Assembly (NCBI GenBank): GCA_024655885.1
Contig: JANLFN010000002.1
Span: forward strand, 278,179-342,178
Length of the DNA: 64,000 nt
Direction of reading: 5' to 3'
DNA from: Eubacteriales bacterium
Lineage (GTDB): Bacteria > Bacillota > Clostridia > Acetivibrionales > JANLFN01
The notes under the pieces were generated by a model. It saw only the letters and a program-made list of their open reading frames with translations. It had not been told where the DNA came from and did no database searches. Below are positions 57,076 through 64,000 of this stretch, piece by piece. Every line of letters starts with the position of its first letter. Position 1 is the stretch's first letter. A program made the position numbers and the translations under genes.

Positions 57076-58320
57076 TTACAGATTTGAAAGCTTTGGAAAG
57101 GTGAGATAAAAGGCAGTTCCTTTCCCTAATTCACTCTCAACCATAATCGACCCGCCATGCTTTTCCACAATAGCTTTCGATAGGGTAAGCCCGATACCAA
57201 CTCCCTGTTTGTCCTTGGAAAAGCGGCTTTGATAAAATCTTCTGAAAATATGATGAATATCTTCCGGGTGGATACCCATTCCATTGTCTTTTATGGTAAT
57301 TTGGGTTAAGACGGGTGTCTCATCACACCGTATCTCAATCTGGTTTTTGGCCTCGGTGTGATCCAGGGCGTTTTTGATGATATTGCTGACCGCTTCCATC
57401 AACCATTCCTCATCAAAATTCATAGTAATATGTTGATCGCAGTGAAGCAGTATTGCCTTGCCTTCCAGTTCGGCGCGGGTGCGAAAGCCTTTTATGGCTT
57501 CTTCAAGAAACTCTTTTAAATTGTGCGCATTTTTTTCAAGTTTAATTGAACCCGCATCCAGCTTTGCCAGTTTCAGAAGGTTTTGGATCAGGGATTCCAT
57601 CCGGGCAAGCTCCCGTTCGCTTTTTAATGTGAAGCTGTCCACTGTGTCATTTCCGACTTTTTCATTCTGTATAATTTCGTTATACATTTTGAGCGCGGCA
57701 AGAGGTGTCTTTAATTGGTGGGATATATCTGAAATTGTGTCTTTCAGGAATTCCCTGTTTTGCTTTTCCTTTTCAATATGAGCAGCCTGCGAAGTTGCCA
57801 TTGCATTGACTGAAGAAAAGAGCTTTGACAAACTGCCTTCTTGGTGATCGTCCAAACGGATGCCGAAATTGCCGGCCATAAAATCCCGTATATCTGAGTC
57901 GGCTTTTTCAATCCTTTTGTATTGCCGTAAGATAAAAAACAAAAATACCGCACAGACCATGACTAAAAAAGCAATGGAAAGTATCAGTAGAATCACCGCA
58001 TATTTTTGATAAAAACGCTCTACAGCGGGAAGCAGACTGTTTTGGATACCACTGTTATAACCTGCCGTTTGCAGCAGCTCCCGGCCTGATTCCACATCAT
58101 CCTTCGTTTTTTCCGACGTAAAAGAACGTAGAATCTGTGATTCATCCAATCCGTTTCGCGCCAGATGCCCCGCAACCCCGTAATCATGAAAGATCATGTT
58201 CTGTTTATAGCTGTCCGCAGCGAGCTTTACAGTGATTTGTCCCAATATCATAAAGGACAGAAAAACTACTGCAAGCATAACAAAAAGTATTTTTACTTCT
58301 TTGTTTATGAAAATCTTCAT
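57076..58320 (-). CDS. Sensor histidine kinase
   Basis: A 414-residue kinase with transmembrane segments near 11-33 and 107-131, a short HAMP-like linker, H-box DTISDISHQLKTPLAALKMY (phospho-His), N-box NIIKNALDHTEAKNQ and G-boxes DNGMGIH and GVGIGLTLSKAIV. Partner of the response regulator ten bases upstream. Overall layout resembles envelope-stress/antibiotic-sensing kinases. Confidence 0.9.
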   Translation of the reverse strand: MKIFINKEVKILFVMLAVVFLSFMILGQITVKLAADSYKQNMIFHDYGVAGHLARNGLDESQILRSFTSEKTKDDVESGRELLQTAGYNSGIQNSLLPAVERFYQKYAVILLILSIAFLVMVCAVFLFFILRQYKRIEKADSDIRDFMAGNFGIRLDDHQEGSLSKLFSSVNAMATSQAAHIEKEKQNREFLKDTISDISHQLKTPLAALKMYNEIIQNEKVGNDTVDSFTLKSERELARMESLIQNLLKLAKLDAGSIKLEKNAHNLKEFLEEAIKGFRTRAELEGKAILLHCDQHITMNFDEEWLMEAVSNIIKNALDHTEAKNQIEIRCDETPVLTQITIKDNGMGIHPEDIHHIFRRFYQSRFSKDKQGVGIGLTLSKAIVEKHGGSIMVESELGKGTAFYLTFPKLSNL

Positions 58321-58329
58321 ATGCAGCCC

Positions 58330-59016
58330 TCACTTTATGACGTTCCATCGATAACCCAATCTGCGTACCGTCAGCAAAAATGTGGGATTTTCAGGATCGT
58401 CCTCGATTTTTTCGCGAAGTCTGCATACATAGACCGACAGGGTGTTGTTGTCTATAAAGCTGCCACTGCTGTCCCAAAGCCTGTCCAAAATGACTTCTCT
58501 TGTTAAAACGGTATTAGGATTGCGCATCAACAAACATAAAAGCCGGTATTCGGCAGCAGTAAGCTCAATCTCACGGTTATTCTTCCATACACGGTTTTCC
58601 AGAAGCTTGATTGTTACGCCATTGGAACTTAATTCGGTTTGAGTGCTGTCCGACAATTTGGCGCGGCGCAGCAAGGCATTGATTCTGGAAATGAGCTCGT
58701 TGAGCTTAAAGGGTTTGGTAATATAGTCGTCTCCGCCCATATCAAGCCCCATGACAATATTCACTTCTTCATCCGATGCCGTTAAAAAAATAATTGGTAC
58801 TGTAGATGATTGACGTACCTTTTTGCATATTTCAAATCCATTTCCATCCGATAAAGTCAAGTCAAGAATCAGCAGGTCATATCTTTGATCCTGAATCACA
58901 GAAAGAGCTTCTTTCACTGTTCTTGCAACATGGACATGAAAACCGTTTTTTTGAAGCGAAAACTCAAGTCCGTCAATAAGGCTCAAATCATCTTCAACCA
59001 AAAGCACACTATTCAT
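58330..59016 (-). CDS. OmpR-family response regulator
   Basis: A 228-residue regulator: SVLLVEDDLSLIDGL, phospho-Asp in DLLILDLTLSDGNGF, YITKPFKLNEL and a winged-helix domain ending RRLGYRWNVIK. It precedes its kinase by ten bases and follows a frameshifted small HTH gene. GAGGG is upstream of the ATG. Confidence 0.92.
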   Translation of the reverse strand: MNSVLLVEDDLSLIDGLEFSLQKNGFHVHVARTVKEALSVIQDQRYDLLILDLTLSDGNGFEICKKVRQSSTVPIIFLTASDEEVNIVMGLDMGGDDYITKPFKLNELISRINALLRRAKLSDSTQTELSSNGVTIKLLENRVWKNNREIELTAAEYRLLCLLMRNPNTVLTREVILDRLWDSSGSFIDNNTLSVYVCRLREKIEDDPENPTFLLTVRRLGYRWNVIK

Positions 59017-59022
59017 TTTGAT

Positions 59023-59194
59023 TTATCCCTCTTTTTTTCTACCATCCATAGGTTTTTCTGCATCTTTAGGAACAAGCCACAAGTTTTCTTTACTTTATAG
59101 CACCTTTGATGCGTCCGGCAGTACAGTAGTAATTCGCCGTCCTGCCTGTAACTCCCCATTTTTCACAGGCTTCCTTAACTGTTGAATATTCCAT
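59023..59194 (-). pseudogene. Frameshifted small HTH (excisionase-like) gene
   Basis: From the ATG at 59194: MEYSTVKEACEKWGVTGRTA, then NYYCTAGRIKGAIK and a stop at 59090. One base further the other frame continues KENLWLVPKDAEKPMDGRKK and a TAA at 59023-59025. The two parts together make one typical HTH_17-type protein of about 57 residues, so a one-base insertion near 59090 breaks it. Located 6 bases upstream of the response regulator, as part of the same operon. Confidence 0.75.
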
Positions 59195-59351
59195 TGATGC
59201 ACCACCCGTATATTAATATTTGTCAGTAGTATATTTCGAGATTGCGAAAAAAGCAAGCAACTATTTCTTAAATAATCATAAACAAAACTAACATGTTAAC
59301 AAGGCTGTAGACTTGTTTCCTCGAACGTATAAAAAGACCGCTTGATAGAAA

Positions 59352-59591
59352 TTAATCTTTTTTCTCAAGACCTATAAAAGAAATTAATAAGCCTGAAAGC
59401 GCTATTAAATATTCAATACCACCAAGATTAGAATTAGGGTCAACTGCAATTATTCCTCCGAATAAAGTTATATTTATTCCTAAAAGCATTATCTTAAAAC
59501 CTGAAGCCCCCTTCTTTAGGCCATGAACAATAAAACCTACAATCAAACCTAATACAACTAAAAATATCGTTGTCAATAGAACATATTTCAT
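59352..59591 (-). CDS. Small membrane protein, 79 residues
   Basis: Three hydrophobic segments (about 4-24, 33-50 and 60-74) with short polar loops, ending LEKKD. AGGAAGG-type ribosome binding site upstream. Family not recognised. Confidence 0.6.
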   Translation of the reverse strand: MKYVLLTTIFLVVLGLIVGFIVHGLKKGASGFKIMLLGINITLFGGIIAVDPNSNLGGIEYLIALSGLLISFIGLEKKD

Positions 59592-59727
59592 TTTTCAAAA
59601 ACTCCTTCCTATAATTTAATTTATAATATACTACTAGCAGGTATGAATTTCTATCATAATTGCATTGAATTGTATGATATATCTTAAAAACTTTGTCTTA
59701 TATAAATTTGAAACATAAAACTTTTTT

Positions 59728-60264
59728 CTATTGCTCATTTAAAAGTTCCTTCAATATTTCTTTAGATTTCTGCGGAAGTATTTTAATAAAGTGTTCCAGC
59801 CCGATGTTGTATACAAGGGCAATTATCATATTTTCCCGTTCTCTTAAATCTGCCAGAGCCTGTCCATCAAAGAGTTCCAATTTGTTTTCGTATGGAGTAT
59901 GCTGAGCCCACTGCTCACAAGTGAGCCTCTGTGGTTCTTTAAGAGGTATAAGTTCTTCCTTGTCTTGTGGTGGCATAAAATATTCAAGCGCATTTTCTAC
60001 CCATTTTATAAAGTCCCGCTCTTGTGGGATTTTACCGCCATTTTCTGCTATTTGCTGATTTACAGTGTCTTCTGCTATTTTCTTAATATCTTCTTTGCCG
60101 TCAAAAACCCTCAAAACAGTACTCTCTGGCAACTCAATAGTCTGTAATACTTGTTTTATACTAAAACCCATTCCTTTCAACTTATTTACAATATGCAGTG
60201 TACAAGACATTTCTCCTGTTAACTGACCTATTTTTCTTGCTTCTTCATGCATATCAATTCCCAT
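59728..60264 (-). CDS. Hypothetical protein with Uma2-like motif
   Basis: A 178-residue soluble protein. The N-terminal half has helical segments including HIVNKLKGMGFSIKQVLQTI. The C-terminal half has RLTCEQWAQHTPYENKLELF followed by DGQ, reminiscent of the 'LTYEEW...ELIDGE' opening of Uma2-type nuclease-like proteins, but no catalytic core follows. GGGAGG lies about 10 bases before the ATG. Function unknown. Confidence 0.6.
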   Translation of the reverse strand: MGIDMHEEARKIGQLTGEMSCTLHIVNKLKGMGFSIKQVLQTIELPESTVLRVFDGKEDIKKIAEDTVNQQIAENGGKIPQERDFIKWVENALEYFMPPQDKEELIPLKEPQRLTCEQWAQHTPYENKLELFDGQALADLRERENMIIALVYNIGLEHFIKILPQKSKEILKELLNEQ

Positions 60265-60330
60265 ATGCCTTTTTCCTCCCTAAAGTTGCAAGCCTCAATC
60301 TAAAAAATTCAGTATTAAATATAACTGCAC

Positions 60331-60672
60331 TTATTTCATGGATAACCCCTTATTTATAGCATCCTGAATTATTTTGTGACAGCACTTTCCTAACGGGTTA
60401 TTCTTTTGACATTGGCTGTTTTTCATCGCCCCTGTAATTTCTATAATATCTTTAACGGTTTTTGCACCATTTTTTATTACGGCATTTATTACCTGTTCCT
60501 CTGTAACTTTGCTGCAGTAGCAGGCATATTTAGGATTAGCATCTTTTTTAAACCATATAGGTACTTTCACTTGCTGCTTATCAAACTTAACGTCTGATTC
60601 TGGATTGTAATAAACAATATCACATTTTTCATTCATGCATATAAATAAAAAGAATTTAGGAATAAGTTTCAT
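60331..60672 (-). CDS. CopZ/BFD-like iron-sulfur protein, apparently N-terminally shortened
   Basis: A 113-residue protein. VPIWFKKDANPKYACYCSKV and a second cysteine set in NSQCQKNNPLGKCC form a BFD-like [2Fe-2S] site. The segment FICMNEKCDIVYYNPES is the end of the zinc-binding N-terminal domain seen in longer CopZ-like proteins; the beginning of that domain is missing, so the gene may have lost its 5' part. The start is uncertain. Confidence 0.7.
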   Translation of the reverse strand: MKLIPKFFLFICMNEKCDIVYYNPESDVKFDKQQVKVPIWFKKDANPKYACYCSKVTEEQVINAVIKNGAKTVKDIIEITGAMKNSQCQKNNPLGKCCHKIIQDAINKGLSMK

Positions 60673-60897
60673 GGGTTAAGGGGTAAGGTATACGTATTTT
60701 CAATCACTATATCAATCATTCCTTTCAATATTATAATAAAATAATCAAAACTTCTCTTAATTACTTTAAAATGAATCGTTTCATGAATATAAGCAAAATA
60801 AATTTCCAATCAAAATTCTAATGAAAAATCTAATCCTTTTTACCCTTATATATTAGCCTTTCACTCCACAAAAGCAGCAATCCTCTATCCTGAATTA

Positions 60898-62472
60898 TTA
60901 TTTATGTAAATATACACTTTCTCCTGCTTTAGATAAACATTCTCTTATTTCAGCAGCATTATCTTCATTAGATAGTACAATAAGATAATCTCCTGCTAAC
61001 ATTTTTGTATCTCCATTGGGAATTATTTCCATTTCTCCTCTTTTAATTCCCACTACCAAACAATAAGGAGGCCATTCCATTTCTTTAATTTTTTTGCCAT
61101 CTAACATTGAACCCATAAAAATTGCAGTTTCAATAATTACTTTAGTATCTTTTCTTCCTTTAATTTGATTAGTTCCGTTATTTAGAATCCTTTCCAATAA
61201 TACTTCATAAATGGGTTTTGAATTCAGAACATCAACAACAATGTATGCAGTTAAGCAGACTAATCCCACTGAAAGTAAGTGTGAAAAAGAACCTGTCATT
61301 TCAGTTATTAATATACACCCAGTAATTGGTGCTTTTACGATGGCCGTAAAATATCCCGCCATAGCAAGTATAACAAAATTAGCAATATAAGCCTGGCTAA
61401 AACCAACCAAATGATTAATAATTTTACCATATACTATACCGAGAAGTGCTCCAATAACCAAAAGTGGTAAAAATATTCCGCCTGGTGCAGATGAACCATA
61501 ACTTACCATAGTAAAGAAAAACTTCACAAATAAAATTAATAATAATACTCTTAATGAAAATGATGTAGTTACAATTGAACTTATGATTTCATGCCCTCCA
61601 CCTAATACTTCAGGTACAACTAATCCTAATATTCCTGCTATAAGAAATGCCACGATAATTTTTGCTTCAGACGGAAGCCATTTTAGTTTTGCATAAATTT
61701 CCTGCGTTTTTAAGAGTGTTTTATTGAAAACTATTCCAAGCAGTCCGACTATTATTCCTAAAATAATCAAAAATATATATTTGTTCAGTGGAATCGGACT
61801 GATTTGTTTAAAATCAAATATCGGCTTCAATCCGAAGAATTCCTTTGATACATAATCTGCCGTTAATGATGCTGCAAGAGCAGATGTCATAACCAAAGGT
61901 GAAAAATTTTTATGCACTTCTTCTAATGCAAAAATCACTCCTGCAATCGGTGCATTGAATGCTGCAGCAAGTCCAGCACTTGCTCCACAAGTAATTAGAT
62001 ACTTTTCCTCAAGTTTTACTCTTTTAAACAATCTGCTAAAGCCTTGTCCAGCAGCAGCCCCCATTTGAATAGACGGACCTTCTCTGCCCAATGATAATCC
62101 AGCACCTATACATATAATTCCACCCAAAAATTTCCCTAATATCACTTTCCACCAGTTCATATGAAGTTTTTGCAATAGCACACCTTCTATTTGAGGTATT
62201 CCACTTCCTGAAATCATTGGCTCTTTCTTAACAAGTTTACCTACAAACCAACCCCCAGTAATTAAACCTAAAAGCCATATAGGAATCAGCCAGTGATGCT
62301 TCAATTGTAATGAATACATATTTTGCCAGAATTCAAATGATTTCTGTAATAGATACCTGTAGCAAACAATCAGTATCCCAGCAAAAACACCTACAACCAT
62401 TCCTTCAATTATTATCTTTAACCTAAAATCATACCATTTTGTTAAAGTATTAATTGTATTATTTTTATTCAA
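60898..62472 (-). CDS. ClC-family chloride channel/transporter with C-terminal TrkA-C domain
   Basis: A 524-residue membrane protein with about ten or more helices and ClC filter motifs GSGIPQIEG, GREGPSIQMGA and APGGIFLPLL. The C-terminal 90 residues form a RCK/TrkA-C-like ligand-binding domain (NGDTKMLAGDYLIVLSNEDN). It moves chloride or exchanges Cl-/H+. TTG start at 62472 after GGGGAGAG. Confidence 0.9.
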   Translation of the reverse strand: MNKNNTINTLTKWYDFRLKIIIEGMVVGVFAGILIVCYRYLLQKSFEFWQNMYSLQLKHHWLIPIWLLGLITGGWFVGKLVKKEPMISGSGIPQIEGVLLQKLHMNWWKVILGKFLGGIICIGAGLSLGREGPSIQMGAAAGQGFSRLFKRVKLEEKYLITCGASAGLAAAFNAPIAGVIFALEEVHKNFSPLVMTSALAASLTADYVSKEFFGLKPIFDFKQISPIPLNKYIFLIILGIIVGLLGIVFNKTLLKTQEIYAKLKWLPSEAKIIVAFLIAGILGLVVPEVLGGGHEIISSIVTTSFSLRVLLLILFVKFFFTMVSYGSSAPGGIFLPLLVIGALLGIVYGKIINHLVGFSQAYIANFVILAMAGYFTAIVKAPITGCILITEMTGSFSHLLSVGLVCLTAYIVVDVLNSKPIYEVLLERILNNGTNQIKGRKDTKVIIETAIFMGSMLDGKKIKEMEWPPYCLVVGIKRGEMEIIPNGDTKMLAGDYLIVLSNEDNAAEIRECLSKAGESVYLHK

Positions 62473-62667
62473 TCTATAAATCTCTCCCCTTTAATAGTTT
62501 ACTTGATAACTTTCTTTCTCATTATAACTGCTGCAGATTTATTCCATTTAAGACTCGCCCTCAATGCATTTACTAACTTAATTTTTACAGAGGAAAAGTT
62601 TATTATCATACGTGGAAATTGTTTTTGGTATACAAGTGTTCCATCAAGTCCAACTTGAATAATTATA

Positions 62668-63315
62668 TCATGACATCCGAAGCATCTTCCATCCGCTGCC
62701 TATAAAATAGATTGAAAATGCTATAATAAATATACCTAACAACAAAATATTCCATCGATACACTGCATCACTTATCAGTTTCTTTCCTCTGGAAAATGAT
62801 GTGGAAATTGCTGAATACCATACAAAGTCGGATAAGATATGTCCTATAAAAAAGAACAAAACACCAATTAACCCTAAAGTATAAGACTGGCGTATTGACT
62901 CCATCCCTGTTGACGCCCACCAGAGAATAAAGTATGGATTAGTAGCGCTTACAAGCACTCCCGCCAATACAAGGTTTCTCATCCCTACACTATTCCCTGC
63001 TCCTTGATTCTCTAAAGAAACCGACTTATTTATACTGGACTTTATCATTCCATACCCCATCCATGCAAGAAAAGCACCGCCAAATAATCCGATAAATCCT
63101 GCAACTGTCGGATTAGAGAAAAATTCTTTAAGTCCGAACGTCATGATAACAATTAGTATAAGTTCCAGGATTCCATGCCCTAATACTGTCAAAGGGCCTG
63201 CTGTCCACCCTTTTTTTAGACTGCCGTCAATCGTGACCTCCAACATAGGCCCAGGCATCATTGCTCCTGAAAAGCCTATTAAAAAAGCACTGATGAAAAT
63301 TCCCCACAAAACCAT
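62668..63315 (-). CDS. LysE-family amino acid exporter
   Basis: A 215-residue membrane protein with six hydrophobic segments and the family opening SGAMMPGPMLEVTIDGSLKKG. LysE/RhtB transporters export amino acids or analogues. The start follows AAAAGGGG. No LysG-type regulator next to it. Confidence 0.85.
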   Translation of the reverse strand: MVLWGIFISAFLIGFSGAMMPGPMLEVTIDGSLKKGWTAGPLTVLGHGILELILIVIMTFGLKEFFSNPTVAGFIGLFGGAFLAWMGYGMIKSSINKSVSLENQGAGNSVGMRNLVLAGVLVSATNPYFILWWASTGMESIRQSYTLGLIGVLFFFIGHILSDFVWYSAISTSFSRGKKLISDAVYRWNILLLGIFIIAFSIYFIGSGWKMLRMS

Positions 63316-63460
63316 GTTAATAAACCCCTTTTATTATCAAAATGCCTTACTATCAAAATCGGCTTCTATTTTTAGTATCCATGCACATAAATATAATAAC
63401 ATTTTAATAAAATCTTACCGTTTATGAAAGCACTAACAGCATCATTCTCTTTAAAGAACT

Positions 63461-63560
63461 AACTTTATTCTTATAGAGCCAACTTTATTATTACAGAACC
63501 GACTTTATTGTTTTAGAATCAACTTTATTATCACGGAGCAAACTTTATTATTTTATATAC
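63461..63560 (+). repeat. Five tandem imperfect 20-bp repeats
   Basis: Units begin at 63461, 63481, 63501, 63521 and 63541, each starting [AG]ACTTTATT and mostly followed by a TTnnAGAnC-type tail, such as AACTTTATTATTACAGAACC. The last unit is degenerate at its end. The exact 20-base period equals about two helical turns. Confidence 0.85.
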
Positions 63561-63691
63561 AGTCCCTTATTCCTTATCCCTAAAAATCCTTACCCCTAAC
63601 TATATATATTCAAAATAATCTCCACTCCAGCCCCCACACCCTCAAACCCTTATCCCTTCTCACCTTGAACCTATTCCCCTATTTCTTTCCA

Positions 63692-63793
63692 GATAATAAA
63701 GTCCGCTCTAAAATCTCATATTTTTTATCCCACTTATTATCATATTTTCCTTAATTCTTGTAATAATTTTTAAAATAAAGTCGGTTCTAAATA
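63692..63793 (-). repeat. Inverted copies of the 20-bp repeat motif
   Basis: GATAATAAAGTCCGCTCTAA at 63692-63711 and AATAAAGTCGGTTCTAAA at 63774-63791 are reverse complements of the tandem-repeat motif (GAGCGGACTTTATTATC and GAACCGACTTTATT). The region can therefore form large, alternative hairpins. Confidence 0.65.
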
Positions 63794-64000
63794 GGAACAT
63801 GTTGCAAGGAAAAAGGGATAAGGTTGCATTTTCCCATGTTCTTTTTCTAATCTTTTTATCAATCCTGGTATCAATATTTAAATCAATATAGTACTCTCAA
63901 TCCCTTTAAAATCAATACCTTTAGCCTTATTCCTTACTCCTTAATCCTAACATACACCTTAGCACTTCTCCCCAATAAAAACGCAAACCCCGCAGCAAAA

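Larger units (their letters stand above)
63316..64000. other. AT-rich non-coding end of window with repeats
   Basis: No gene is visible. It contains five tandem 20-base repeats (63461-63560) and two inverted copies of the same motif (about 63692-63717 and 63774-63793). The remainder is T/C-rich on the plus strand. Confidence 0.6.

Noticed and set aside
63461..63560. Tandem 20-bp repeats as a second CRISPR array
   Set aside because: The units are contiguous with no spacers and are imperfect, unlike a CRISPR array.

Overview
The window looks like a chromosomal segment of an anaerobic, spore-forming Clostridia (Firmicutes). The evidence is AGGAGG-type ribosome binding sites with frequent TTG/GTG starts, the clostridial block of radical SAM pair, RNase G, L21, Prp, L27, Obg and YhbY, a LysM-GH18 spore-cortex type hydrolase, a paired GlgC/GlgD, a DUF4364 protein, corrinoid methyltransferases and a T-box leader. 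I cannot name the species from sequence alone.

Layout. 1-0.8 kb: end of a ruvC-ruvA operon (minus strand). 0.9-9.4 kb: a type I-C CRISPR-Cas locus, also minus strand, in the order cas3(HD)-cas3(helicase)-cas5-cas8c-cas7-cas4-cas1-cas2-array. The array has only two spacers, and cas3 is split by a frameshift between its HD and helicase parts. 9.8-12.5 kb: argGH. 12.5-14.7 kb: small hypothetical genes and a deacetylase lipoprotein. 15.2-21 kb: three paralogous PucR-type regulators (one decayed, two with islands of near-identity) around a URO-D family methyltransferase gene, then a soluble chemotaxis-type signalling protein. 22.9-30.8 kb: cardiolipin synthase, a two-component system with a class A beta-lactamase-like protein, and glgCD. 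31-32.5 kb: a second URO-D gene with a small partner. 32.9-43.4 kb: housekeeping genes ending in tRNA-Pro. 43.4-49.4 kb: three related REP/RAYT-type elements; two of them bracket a corrinoid methyl-transfer operon. 49.4-53.3 kb: cell-wall deacetylases, a deleted amidase gene and an IS256 remnant. 53.3-56.5 kb: a T-box-controlled ABC transporter of the TrpXYZ type. 56.7-63.3 kb: a second two-component system with broken neighbours, small proteins, a ClC channel and a LysE exporter. The last 0.7 kb is AT-rich, non-coding and repetitive.

How genes work together. The most coherent accessory module is 45.1-48.9 kb: a methyltetrahydrofolate-type methyltransferase, a corrinoid protein, a URO-D methyltransferase, a short G3E (CobW-like) GTPase and a His-rich small protein, in that order on one strand. 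The first three form the usual MT2/corrinoid/MT1 shuttle that moves a methyl group from a donor to tetrahydrofolate. The last two look like a split metal-handling pair dedicated to it. Two further URO-D genes lie elsewhere, one beside the PucR-type regulators and one with a stand-alone corrinoid-cap-like protein, so methylated-compound use seems to be a recurring theme.

Decay is widespread: split cas3, a PucR pseudogene, a deleted amidase, an IS256 scrap, a truncated response regulator and a frameshifted small HTH gene. All starts were chosen by hand from ribosome binding sites. Family assignments come from motif recognition without database searches.
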